Both the position numbers and the translations under genes were made by a program. A stretch of 64,000 nucleotides of DNA from JBHYGK01 sp051859045 (GTDB lineage Bacteria; Pseudomonadota; Gammaproteobacteria; Xanthomonadales; Xanthomonadaceae), in assembly GCA_051859045.1 (NCBI GenBank), contig JBHYGK010000009.1, positions 1-64,000 of the forward strand. Reading direction: 5' to 3'. The notes beneath the pieces were generated by a model. It was not told the origin of the DNA and did not search any database. It saw only the letters and a list, made by a program, of their open reading frames with translations. This document shows, piece after piece, positions 33,022 through 39,360 of the stretch. Each line of letters starts with the position of its first letter. The stretch's first letter is position 1.

Positions 33022-33083
33022 CGTGAGGCCTTCCATGGACGGGGAGGCGCTCGGCGCCGCCGGGGTGGGGCCGCAGGGCGCGA

Positions 33084-33389
33084 TCAGGCGCCCAGGCCGA
33101 GGAGGTTCGCCGCGACCACCGCGACGAGCAGGACGGGAGGCACCGCTACCCAGGCGACGGCCGCGCGCGGGCTGTGCCGGCGGAGGCGCACGCCCACCAG
33201 CACGACCAGGGCGACGGCCAGCACGGGCGCGCCGATGTACAGCGCCAGGGTGAAGGCCCCGACGGACGCGCAGGGCTGGCCGTCGACGGTGCAGCCGGAC
33301 GCGGGATTGAACGTCACCCACAGGGCGCTGGTCGCGTACAGCGCCGCCAGCGCGAGGTTGATCGAGGCCACTGGCCAGAAAGCACGCAT
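33084..33389 (-). CDS. small membrane protein, unknown function
   Basis: 101-aa protein with three hydrophobic segments (about 5-24, 43-65, 77-99). Two cysteines lie in a predicted external loop (NPASGCTVDGQPCAS). Its ATG begins 5 bp after a decayed attC site (33394-33452). This is the same gene-to-attC spacing as in the intact array, where starts lie 14-16 bp after attC. Not recognised. Confidence 0.6.
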   Translation of the reverse strand: MRAFWPVASINLALAALYATSALWVTFNPASGCTVDGQPCASVGAFTLALYIGAPVLAVALVVLVGVRLRRHSPRAAVAWVAVPPVLLVAVVAANLLGLGA

Positions 33390-33393
33390 CGCT

Positions 33394-33452
33394 CATGACG
33401 CCTGGTGGGGGCGGGGCCGCGTGGCGGCGTCCGCGGGGAGGGGCGGCTCGGC
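33394..33452 (-). repeat. decayed attC-like site (fossil)
   Basis: Aligns without gaps over all 59 positions to the main attC family of the array at roughly two thirds identity. It includes GACGCCTG and CCGCGTGGCGGCGTCCGC. Both seven-base cores are mutated (CCTAAC to CATGAC, GTTAGGC to GCTCGGC), all towards higher GC. Confidence 0.7.
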
Positions 33453-33565
33453 GGGGGCGTTCCCCACGGGGAGGCCTGCGCGATGCCGGAGATCGGGAGT
33501 CACGCGTGATCTTGCCGCAGGGCCCCCACGCCCGCGCAAGCCGTCACCGGCCCCGGTCAAGCCTC

Positions 33566-34117
33566 TCAGCCGGGTTCCCGCCCGCGTATCCATCGCGGCC
33601 GCCCCTCCGCCAAGATGCCCACCTCCGCCAGGCGATCGACAAGCGCCTCGGCCGCGGCGTCCGACGTGCACGTGACGCGTGCGCCATGCCCCGCGAGGCA
33701 GGCGTCGACCGCCGATCGCGCCGCCTGCAGCCCCAGGCCCGTCGCCGCCTGGATCGCCCGCATCGCCGCTCGCCGATCGATGTCGGGCCTGGCCGGGGCG
33801 AGCTCGACGTCACTCCCCAGCTCGACATACGGCGCGCCGTACCGCGCGTAGTTCTCCGCCGAGATCGACTCGGACTGCGCGGAGCCGGTGGGGATGATCG
33901 CGCCCGTGCGCTTGTCGAACAGGAGGGGGCCTTGCCCGACCAGCACGTCCTCCCGCCGGCCTGACTCGACGTGGCGCCGGGCGTTGTAGCCGAACGCCCA
34001 TCCGAACGGGTACTCGCAGACGTGTCCGGTAAGCGCGAGCGGCGGCTCGTCGGGAGCCTCGGACAGCGTGTCGAGGTAGCGCTGGACGATCGCCTTGGCG
34101 TCTTCAAGCGAGTGCAC
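33566..34117 (-). CDS. Imm35/YrhB-domain protein with an L7/L12-like C-terminal segment
   Basis: 183-aa protein. Residues about 5-95 match the YrhB/Imm35 immunity fold: LTGHVCEYPFGWAFGYNARRHVESG ... VLVGQGPLLFDKRTGAIIPTGSA. The last third, MRAIQAATGLGLQAARSAVDACLAG followed by AAEALVDRLAEVGILAEG, strongly resembles the ribosomal L7/L12 C-terminal domain pattern (ATGLGLKEAK...VD). Start set at GTG 34117 (CGGAG ribosome site 7 nt before); a TTG further up is possible. No cognate toxin is nearby. Probably an old cassette gene. Confidence 0.75.
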   Translation of the reverse strand: MHSLEDAKAIVQRYLDTLSEAPDEPPLALTGHVCEYPFGWAFGYNARRHVESGRREDVLVGQGPLLFDKRTGAIIPTGSAQSESISAENYARYGAPYVELGSDVELAPARPDIDRRAAMRAIQAATGLGLQAARSAVDACLAGHGARVTCTSDAAAEALVDRLAEVGILAEGRPRWIRGREPG

Positions 34118-34187
34118 GGCGAGGCTCCGCTTTGTGGGATTCAACGGAGCCGTGGGCCCGAGGGAAGGCCCGGAATGGCGCCACTGC

Positions 34188-34487
34188 TCAGGCCGTCCGC
34201 CGCCGCCAGGCCACGCTCGACGCCACGATGGACCAGGCGGTGAGGGCCCACAGGGCGACCCACGTGGCCGGCAGGATCCAGGTGATCGGGTGGTCGCCCG
34301 CGCCGGCGATGGAATAGGGCAGGGCGGCCACGAACGCGAGGATGGCCGCCGGCACCGAGAGCAGGCCGGCGACGGCGCCCCAGAACGCCGCGGCGTGGAG
34401 GCGGGACTTGCCCTGCCGCGCCACGATCAGAGCGACCAGATGGGCGACGGGGGCGAGGCACACGCTCAGCAGGATGATCCAGCCCAT
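34188..34487 (-). CDS. small membrane protein; intact homologue of a broken cassette gene
   Basis: 99-aa protein with three hydrophobic helices: MGWIILLSVCLAPVAHLVAL, VAGLLSVPAAILAFVAALP and WVALWALTAWSIVASSV. The connecting loops contain VARQGKSRLHAA and YSIAGAGDHPITW. Exactly the same length and motif order is found at 39784-40083 in the integron array, where two Trp codons (W70, W80) have become stops. Function unknown; this copy is intact and GC-rich. Confidence 0.72.
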   Translation of the reverse strand: MGWIILLSVCLAPVAHLVALIVARQGKSRLHAAAFWGAVAGLLSVPAAILAFVAALPYSIAGAGDHPITWILPATWVALWALTAWSIVASSVAWRRRTA

Positions 34488-34619
34488 GGGGAACGCTCCG
34501 GATGTCAGGCGCGGGCGCGCGCTGTGGCGACGATAGTGCAAGGCGATCCGCTCGGCCATCGGATAGGCCCCGGCCGAGGACGGCAGCGGCACCACCCTGG
34601 CCCTCGCGTGGAGTGCTCG

Positions 34620-34958
34620 TCAGGCGCCGCGCAGCAGCGCCGGGTTCACGACCCGGAGGATCCGGCCGCTCGCCACCACGCGCGCGCCCTCGTGGACCGC
34701 GAAGGTGGCGCCGTTCGCGAGTCGGCCTGCGTTCAACGCCGGCGCCAGCAGCCAGACGGAGGCCTGCACCGGTGCGCCCGGCGGCGCGTGCTCGGCCGTC
34801 GCGAATTCGACATGCGCGCCGTTGAGCTCGCCGCCATGGCCAAGATCGAGGTCGGCGCGGTAGCCGCTCTCCGGCATGCTCCGCCTGCCGCCGGCGCCCG
34901 GCGGGACGAAGGCCAGCATGACCTCGAGGTCGGGATCGCGTGGGGGGCTGGTTCGCAT
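34620..34958 (-). CDS. protein resembling the C-terminal domain of EF-Tu, unknown function
   Basis: 112-aa protein with no GTPase region. The segment MPESGYRADLDLGHGGELNGAHVEF, then LLAPALNAGRLANGATFAVHEGARVVASGRILRV parallels EF-Tu domain 3 (GYRPQFYFR ... [24 protein letters not shown]), including the conserved glycine and F-A-x-x-E-G pattern. The N-terminus MRTSPPRDPDLEVMLAFVPPGAGGR is extra. Function unknown. It is one of three proteins in this window that look like detached translation-factor domains. Confidence 0.62.
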   Translation of the reverse strand: MRTSPPRDPDLEVMLAFVPPGAGGRRSMPESGYRADLDLGHGGELNGAHVEFATAEHAPPGAPVQASVWLLAPALNAGRLANGATFAVHEGARVVASGRILRVVNPALLRGA

Positions 34959-34969
34959 GGTGTCTCCCG

Positions 34970-35119
34970 TCAGGCCTCGGCCGCGCCGGTCACCAGAACC
35001 TCCACCACGGCTTCGCGGCGTCGGCGCGCGCCGTCGCGACGGCAGGCGATCGCCCGGCGAACGGCGGCGATACGGCTGGGGCGGTCGTGCTCCGGCCATG
35101 CCGAGTGGCGCGACGACAT
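34970..35119 (-). CDS. possible 49-aa small ORF
   Basis: Basic frame (MSSRHSAWPEHDRPSRIAA ... EAVVEVLVTGAAEA) filling the gap between the EF-Tu-like gene and the HAD gene. No homologue recognised and no clear ribosome site; it may be spurious. Confidence 0.22.
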   Translation of the reverse strand: MSSRHSAWPEHDRPSRIAAVRRAIACRRDGARRRREAVVEVLVTGAAEA

Positions 35120-35129
35120 GGTCGATCCC

Positions 35130-35429
35130 TCAGGGAACGACATCATTGCCCGGGAGCACGTGCTGGCAGTACCGCCATTCCTCGAAGGCCTGGTCGTCGA
35201 TGTAGACGTCGGGCTTCGGGAGGAAGGACTGGAACAGCTCCGTGATCCCCAGCTCCGACGCCGTGTCCCTGGCATAGGCGCCGCCACCCGAGCTCCACAG
35301 GAACAGCGCGGCGCCACCGCGATGAAGCTCCCGGACCTTGTCGATGGCGCCGGGCATCGGAATGCGCTTGCTGCCGACGGTGCGGACCAGGGTGTCGTCC
35401 ACGTCCACGAAGATGACCCGCTGCCTCAT
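35130..35429 (-). CDS. HAD-like hydrolase, short form
   Basis: 99-aa protein with HAD motif I DVDDTLVRTVGS at residue 9 and motif II LFLWSSGGGAYARD; PDVYIDDQAFE near the end may provide the motif IV acid. No cap domain, so it is a minimal HAD fold of the kind found in phage and accessory regions (polynucleotide-phosphatase-like). Substrate unknown. A decayed attC-like site starts 7 bp upstream of its ATG. Confidence 0.75.
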   Translation of the reverse strand: MRQRVIFVDVDDTLVRTVGSKRIPMPGAIDKVRELHRGGAALFLWSSGGGAYARDTASELGITELFQSFLPKPDVYIDDQAFEEWRYCQHVLPGNDVVP

Positions 35430-35436
35430 GTCGATC

Positions 35437-35495
35437 CTTGACGTCTGGGGTGGGCAACGCCGCCTGGCGACGCCCGCCTGGAAGGTGAGCCGGGC
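35437..35495 (-). repeat. decayed attC-like site (fossil)
   Basis: Same length (59 bp), gapless alignment to the main attC family at about two thirds identity. CCTAACGCCTGAG has become CTTGACGTCTGGG, the centre reads ACGCCGCCTGGCGACGCCCGC, and the terminal core GTTAGGC is now GCCGGGC. It lies directly (2 bp) behind the stop of the upstream gene and 7 bp ahead of the next start, the standard cassette position. Confidence 0.7.
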
Positions 35496-35496
35496 G

Positions 35497-35763
35497 CTAC
35501 CGCACCCAGCGCTGGTTCAGCAGTGGAAGGTACAGCTCATCGGGCCCCCGTCCAGCGCGGTGCTGGTCGATGAGGCGGAGTTCCAGCAGGTACTGCGCCC
35601 AGAACCGGTCCCACTTCCGGGCCTTCCGGGGCGCGGGGACGTGGAGCTTCCAATGCACCCGGATGCAGTTGGCCGCGCAGTGGGGGCAGGTGAACGAGGC
35701 CACGCTTTGCGGCTTGCGCTGGAGCTTGCGGCACGCGAGGCAGGCGAAGGTGCGATTGCTCAT
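35497..35763 (-). CDS. small zinc-finger-like protein, unknown function
   Basis: 88-aa basic protein with CLACRKLQRKP and CPHCAANC near the N-terminus, a plausible four-Cys zinc site, and a C-terminal aromatic helix WDRFWAQYLLELRLIDQHRAG. Not recognised. Its stop abuts a decayed attC-like site, so it is a likely old cassette gene. Confidence 0.6.
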   Translation of the reverse strand: MSNRTFACLACRKLQRKPQSVASFTCPHCAANCIRVHWKLHVPAPRKARKWDRFWAQYLLELRLIDQHRAGRGPDELYLPLLNQRWVR

Positions 35764-35775
35764 GTTCGCCGGCGC

Positions 35776-36252
35776 TTACAGCGGATCCGCCAGGAAGGGC
35801 ACCGAAGGGTGCAGGGCGTTGCCGAGGCACGCGCCGTGCGCGAACAGCCCTTGCGAGGTGCCGCAGGGGTACGAGATGGCCAGCGAGAGCACCTCTGCGT
35901 GCGCGATGGCCTCGCCGCAGAGGCAGCATTGGACGCCGGTGCTGCCGTCCATCGAATGGGTTGGCTGGTCCGCCGATGCGCCTTCAAGCGCGTGCACCAC
36001 CACGGTGTCGCCCGATTGCAGGGTGATGGTCACGCCCCTGCCGGGACCGGAGGCGACGTCGAGGACGGAGGCGGATGGGCCCCAGGGCGCGGTGTCGGAA
36101 AACTCCACGCGCTCGACCTCGGTGAACGCCACATGGAACGGCTGATCGATGGTCGGCGAGCCGCGGAAGCGCAGCGTGCACGTACGCGACGGCCTGTCGT
36201 ACTCGATGCCGAGCAGGACCGCGTCATGCAGATCGTGGAAGCGGGCGTCCAT
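35776..36252 (-). CDS. two-part hypothetical protein with C-terminal Cys-rich module
   Basis: 158-aa protein. Residues 1-95 (MDARFHDLHDAVLLGIEYD ... CTLRFRGSP ... VERVEFSDTAPWGPSASV) look like a beta-rich immunity-type domain. Residues 110-158 (VQCCLCGEAIAH ... YPCGTSQGLFAHGACLG) form a separate cysteine-rich module. It may be a natural fusion of two small proteins. Function unknown. 12 bp upstream of the zinc-finger-like gene. Confidence 0.6.
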   Translation of the reverse strand: MDARFHDLHDAVLLGIEYDRPSRTCTLRFRGSPTIDQPFHVAFTEVERVEFSDTAPWGPSASVLDVASGPGRGVTITLQSGDTVVVHALEGASADQPTHSMDGSTGVQCCLCGEAIAHAEVLSLAISYPCGTSQGLFAHGACLGNALHPSVPFLADPL

Positions 36253-36260
36253 GCCTTCGC

Positions 36261-36482
36261 CTATTGCCCGGGCCTCGCCGCGCCGTCATGCGGCGCCGCT
36301 TCGGCTGGATGGATCGGCGGCCACGCGCAGATGTGCGACCACCGGCCCATGAGGACCTTCGTGATCTTCCACGTGAGGCCGAGCTGCGCGAGTGGGACAA
36401 GCAGCCACGAGGACTGCCGGAGGAACCCAGGGGCGGCAGGGGAGTGAACTGAGAGATGGCCGAATGGCTGCCAGCAGGCCAT
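36261..36482 (-). CDS. possible 73-aa small protein
   Basis: Frame whose ATG overlaps the stop of the upstream membrane gene by one base (TGATG at 36482). It reads MACWQPFGHLSVHS then LVPLAQLGLTWKITKVLMG (one hydrophobic stretch). No homologue recognised; support is only the overlap and position. Confidence 0.3.
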   Translation of the reverse strand: MACWQPFGHLSVHSPAAPGFLRQSSWLLVPLAQLGLTWKITKVLMGRWSHICAWPPIHPAEAAPHDGAARPGQ

Positions 36483-36724
36483 CACAACAGCCGCCACCGG
36501 CCTCGGAGGGCGGCGAGCACGCAGTAGATCGCCACCGCCGCGGCCACCCAGTCCAGTGCGCCCAGCGAAGCGCTGGGCCGGCCGAAGTACGCCGTGTTGA
36601 TGACGGCCACGACGGAGTGGCCAATCGCGATGAGCCCGCCGATCAACAGTGCAGCCAACACCAGCGCCGATCGCGCCAATAGAGGGAGGCGCTTGATCGC
36701 GTGGTCGGTGGTGGTTGCATTCAT
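36482..36724 (-). CDS. small two-TM protein, unknown function
   Basis: 80-aa protein with helix one LARSALVLAALLIGGLIAIG and helix two LDWVAAAVAIYCVLAAL, linked by VVAVINTAYFGRPSASLG. ATG 36724 fits the hydrophobic region directly. 32 bp after the LprI-like gene with no attC between, so the two form one transcription unit or one old two-gene cassette. Not recognised. Confidence 0.57.
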   Translation of the reverse strand: MNATTTDHAIKRLPLLARSALVLAALLIGGLIAIGHSVVAVINTAYFGRPSASLGALDWVAAAVAIYCVLAALRGRWRLL

Positions 36725-36756
36725 GGGGCCAGGCGACCGGAGTGGGGGGGCGCCGC

Positions 36757-37128
36757 TCATGGCGGCGCAAACTGGTTGAGTTGCTCGATGCGAAGCCTTG
36801 CATGATCGGTCCGGCAGGACGCTGCGAAGGCGGCATCGGACGTTCCGGCGCTTTGGAGTGCTTCGTACGCGTCGCAATCCGCCTCGCGGAACGTGACCCA
36901 GAGGCGCTGCGCGGCGACGAGGAGTTCGCGTGACTCGCGCTCTTCAGGGATCTCCGAGTCGGCAAGGCGACGCAGGACCGATCGATACGTCGCGTTGAGC
37001 TCGGCCTCGACCTGGGTCAGTTCCCGACTCGCGCACTCCCAGTCCAGCTCGCCTTCCTCGCAGTCGAAGGTGGTGCCGGTCACGGCCGACGAGAAGAGGA
37101 GGGCGGAGAGTGCGATGGCGGTGTTCAT
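36757..37128 (-). CDS. LprI-like (DUF1311) secreted protein
   Basis: 123-aa exported protein. Signal peptide MNTAIALSALLFSSAVTGTTF, then FDCEEGELDWECASRELTQVEAELNATYRSVLRRL, and the end LLVAAQRLWVTFREADCDAYEAL. This is the classic LprI/DUF1311 pattern with two conserved disulfides; some members inhibit lysozyme. Activity here is inferred from family only. Confidence 0.85.
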   Translation of the reverse strand: MNTAIALSALLFSSAVTGTTFDCEEGELDWECASRELTQVEAELNATYRSVLRRLADSEIPEERESRELLVAAQRLWVTFREADCDAYEALQSAGTSDAAFAASCRTDHARLRIEQLNQFAPP

Positions 37129-37187
37129 GCGGCCTGATGGTTGGTGTTGTTCGTGCCGCGCAGCGGCATGGAGTTGGCGGGAGTGAC

Positions 37188-37260
37188 TGGCGCGCCTCGG
37201 ACGCGGTGGCAGCTCCGCTCGCGAAGCGATCGGGCTCCCCGCTTGGGCGAACCGTCAGCC
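37188..37260 (-). repeat. decayed attC-like site of the longer (73-bp) family
   Basis: CGCGAAGCGAT and CCCCGCTTGGGCGA match the intact 73-bp attC sites (for example TGCGAAGCGAT and GTCCGCTTGAGCGA at 40740-40812). The core GTTAGGG is changed to GTCAGCC. In translation SPKRGARSLRE parallels the attC-encoded SLKRTNQSLRD. It sits just behind the stop of the gene at 37255-37548. Confidence 0.65.
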
Positions 37261-37548
37261 TGCCGTCGACGGGGCGGACGCTGCAGGCGCGTCGAGCGCG
37301 TTGTCGCGCAGCGCCATGTCCTTGCCGATGCCGTAGGCGAACACCACGGCGAAGAAGACGATGCCCAGCGCCGCGGCGACAAAGCCATGGGTCCTGTAGC
37401 GCTTGTGGCGCGCCAGCGCTGCGCCCGCGACGACGACAGCGCCACCGACGAACAGCAGGTTGTTCAGAAGGCCGTAGATGGCCACCGCGCCGGCGATGAT
37501 GAGCAGCAGGGTGATGGTCGGATCAGGGCTGGATGCATCGGACTTCAT
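37255..37548 (-). CDS. small membrane protein, unknown function
   Basis: 97-aa protein with two or three hydrophobic helices (ITLLLIIAGAVAIYGLLNNLLFVGGAVVVAGAAL, then FVAAALGIVFFAVVFAYGIG) and an Ala/Ser-rich tail. ATG 37548 has an AGGAG ribosome site 6 nt before. Bounded on both sides by decayed attC-like sites (37188-37260 and 37569-37627), so it is a fossil cassette gene. Not recognised. Confidence 0.62.
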   Translation of the reverse strand: MKSDASSPDPTITLLLIIAGAVAIYGLLNNLLFVGGAVVVAGAALARHKRYRTHGFVAAALGIVFFAVVFAYGIGKDMALRDNALDAPAASAPSTAG

Positions 37549-37568
37549 GGTGACTCCTGGGGTGGATG

Positions 37569-37627
37569 GCTCGCGCGTGAGGAGGGAGGCGCCGTGCAGA
37601 GACGTCCGCTTGAGCGACACCTCAGGC
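37569..37627 (-). repeat. decayed attC-like site (fossil)
   Basis: Gapless 59-bp match at about three quarters identity to the main attC family. GAGGCGCCG and GACGTCCGCTTGAGCGA are kept; cores changed to GCTCGCG and CTCAGGC. The stop of the truncated gene 37622-37820 overlaps it, as in intact cassettes. Confidence 0.75.
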
Positions 37628-37820
37628 CTTGGCGCGACGACGTGCCTGCGCTTGCCAGAAGAGCGCGAGTGCCGCCGCGAGGACGATCACGGACGTCGCC
37701 ATGGTGCCAGCCGCTTGCGCCGGTGTGCCCGCAACGGTGCCGGGGAACGTCGGCATGCCGGGCAGAACCTGCCCGGACCACAGCATGTAAAGCTCGACGC
37801 CGGCGCGAACCGCCGAAACG
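37622..37820 (-). pseudogene. 5'-truncated copy of the 29150-29401 gene
   Basis: The frame ending at 37622 reads AVRAGVELYMLWSGQVLPG, MPTFPGTVAGTP and then a hydrophobic helix VIVLAAALALFW. It matches the loop and second helix of the intact 83-aa protein at 29150-29401, but the first membrane helix and start codon are missing. The frame runs into the stop and half-attC of the neighbouring cassette at about 37821. The only in-frame Met is inside the loop (37786). Best explained as a deletion or recombination scar. Confidence 0.68.
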
Positions 37821-37825
37821 AATAG

Positions 37826-38104
37826 TCAGGCGGAATGCGCCTTGCGGCGGACAAACCACCAGCGAGCAAATGCAGCGGTTATGCCTAGTGGGATCGAGAC
37901 AAGGAGCAGGGCCGGGCTAAGGACAAGGCCCAGAGTCATAACCCAGTCCGCGTTCATTCCCAGGATGACACAGCGACGGGTGCAGATCATGCACCAGTCG
38001 CCACACGCCGATGCGTATATGGCCTGAGCCACCAACCACAGCGCGACCGGGCAAAGCGCGATGGCAAATGGAAGAGCTGTCCAGACATCGCGCGAAAGTC
38101 TCAT
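37826..38104 (-). CDS. cassette gene: small membrane protein with Cys-rich loop
   Basis: 92-aa protein with helices about 11-30 and 56-80 and a loop SACGDWCMICTRRCV carrying four cysteines, plausibly a metal or disulfide site. Ends WWFVRRKAHSA. Start lies 5 bp after attC 38110-38166. Its own attC appears reduced to a right-hand remnant (GAAACGAATAGTCAGGC, ending about 37831) abutting a truncated neighbour gene. Function unknown. Confidence 0.65.
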   Translation of the reverse strand: MRLSRDVWTALPFAIALCPVALWLVAQAIYASACGDWCMICTRRCVILGMNADWVMTLGLVLSPALLLVSIPLGITAAFARWWFVRRKAHSA

Positions 38105-38109
38105 GGTCC

Positions 38110-38166
38110 GCCTAACGCCTTAGTTGAGCTGCGCCGGGTAGCGTAAGCTTGAACGAGAAGTTAGGC
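38110..38166 (-). repeat. attC site
   Basis: 57 bp with complementary cores GCCTAAC and GTTAGGC, inner palindromic part TTGAGCTGCGCCGGGTAGCG. It supplies the TAA stop of the gene at 38161. Confidence 0.88.
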
Positions 38167-38544
38167 GTCTAATGCTTCGCCAGTTTTAAAGTCATAGATT
38201 TCTCCTTCATCGCCGCAAATCACGGCGCCGAGACTGGTTGCCAGAGATACGGCGGCTTGCCAGATCGGGTGTTGTGTCTCTGAGGTATCAAACCTTGGAG
38301 AGAATGTCGCCGACTCCCCGCGCCACTTGAATGCGCGTTCCCACTCCCCTGAGTCAGGAACGAATGCCTCTGCATCGCCGTCATTGCCTCGGATACGCAG
38401 CGTTTCCCCGGTTCCTGGGTTGACGACGGCTTGGTCAGCTTGAGCGCACAATCTGACGCCTTCGGCAGCTTCGACAGCCTTTCGCCACTCGCTGAGTGCT
38501 ATCGGATTGGTTTCACTTCGCTCAATGTGCAGGTCGTACGCCAT
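38161..38544 (-). CDS. cassette gene: conserved hypothetical protein
   Basis: 127-aa acidic soluble protein starting MAYDLHIERSETNPIALSEW, with VRLCAQADQAVVNPGTGETL, EWERAFKWRGESATFSP and IYDFKTGEALDA. This 'YDLHI...ISL.EW' layout recurs in proteins of integrons and toxin-immunity loci, but no function is known. ATG 38544 lies 16 bp after the attC at 38560. The stop TAA is provided by the attC core. Confidence 0.75.
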   Translation of the reverse strand: MAYDLHIERSETNPIALSEWRKAVEAAEGVRLCAQADQAVVNPGTGETLRIRGNDGDAEAFVPDSGEWERAFKWRGESATFSPRFDTSETQHPIWQAAVSLATSLGAVICGDEGEIYDFKTGEALDA

Positions 38545-38559
38545 TTGAGTTCCTCGAGT

Positions 38560-38632
38560 GCCTAACGCTGGAGCCAAGTGGCCACATTAATCGCGCAGCG
38601 ATTGATTGGTCCGCTTGAGCGAAATGTTAAGT
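38560..38632 (-). repeat. attC site (73-bp family)
   Basis: GCCTAAC core, GCGCAGCGATTGATTGGTCCGCTTGAGCG-type centre, and GTTAAGT end core. The longer family shared with the site at 40740-40812. Translated through, it gives the recurrent tail SLKRTNQSLRD. Confidence 0.85.
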
Positions 38633-38920
38633 GGACTTGCCGCTAGTGTGCTGCTTGATGGCCCAAGCAACCGAAACCAAAACGGCCAGAACACCACCAG
38701 GATTGATCTCGCCACCAGCGCCGAGATAGCCGGCAACGGCCAGCACCGCTGCACCGGCGACGCCGATCCAGCGAAGGGCAAGCGCGGTGCTCGGCTTGCG
38801 CTTTGGCGAGCCCGCAAAGCGAAGGAAGACGAATGCAATGAGCATCGGGATGATGAAGCCACCGAGCCAGTAGCCAAGGCTGAAGGTTTCTGTGAGAGCG
38901 GCGTTCGCTGAGTTCTCCAT
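38627..38920 (-). CDS. cassette gene: small membrane protein
   Basis: 97-aa protein with three hydrophobic helices (YWLGGFIIPMLIAFVFL, ALRWIGVAGAAVLAVAGYLG, GGVLAVLVSVAWAIKQ) and a basic loop AGSPKRKPST. Stop TAA lies in the attC core. 48 bp separate its start from the next attC. Unknown function. Confidence 0.7.
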   Translation of the reverse strand: MENSANAALTETFSLGYWLGGFIIPMLIAFVFLRFAGSPKRKPSTALALRWIGVAGAAVLAVAGYLGAGGEINPGGVLAVLVSVAWAIKQHTSGKST

Positions 38921-38968
38921 AACTTCTCCGAGGTTCCGCTCGCACGATTGCGAGAGGGTGACTAGTCC

Positions 38969-39028
38969 ACCTAACGCCTGAGTTAAGCCGACCCGCGCAG
39001 TGGGTTCGGCTTGAATGATTAGTTAGGT
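38969..39028 (-). repeat. attC site (AAGCCGAC-type family)
   Basis: 60 bp, ACCTAAC ... GTTAGGT, inner arm TTAAGCCGACCCGCGCAGTGGGTTCGGCTTGAA. Same subfamily as 42293-42353. Confidence 0.88.
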
Positions 39029-39360
39029 GGCAGCAATAGCCACGCAAGCAAGCCGCTTGCATAGAACATTGCCACAACCTGGCCAACGATAGCGACTACG
39101 CTCGCACCAATTGCGAATGGCCAACGCGCACCCAGCACGGCAAAGTAGATAATTGCGCCGAGAACGAATGTTAGAACTAGAACTATCCCATCGGGACCAA
39201 TCAGTTGTTTGGCTGTCCAGGTGACCACCGCGTGCAACACGACGCTAAGCATTACAGCGCTTGGTGCGTAGCGAAGCGGCTTGATAGCGCGGGCGCCAAT
39301 GAAGATTAGCGCGAACGAGAGGGCAACTGCAGCGAAAAATGTAGCCAATAACTGCGACAT
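39019..39360 (-). CDS. cassette gene: small polytopic membrane protein
   Basis: 113-aa protein with four hydrophobic helices and almost no loops: LLATFFAAVALSFALIFIGA, AVMLSVVLHAVVTW, GIVLVLTFVLGAIIYFAVLG and GASVVAIVGQVVAMFYASG. Starts 14 bp after attC 39374-39433; stop TAA next to the attC core. Unknown function. Confidence 0.72.
   Translation of the reverse strand: MSQLLATFFAAVALSFALIFIGARAIKPLRYAPSAVMLSVVLHAVVTWTAKQLIGPDGIVLVLTFVLGAIIYFAVLGARWPFAIGASVVAIVGQVVAMFYASGLLAWLLLPPN

Noticed and set aside
34139..34194. possible decayed attC behind the gene at 34188
   Set aside because: Ends CTCAGGC and lies at the right place, but the interior alignment is poor; not counted among the fossil sites.
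34496..34555. possible decayed attC ahead of the 34188-34487 gene
   Set aside because: In translation LHYRRHSARPRL faintly recalls the attC-encoded peptide, but nucleotides need several gaps to align.
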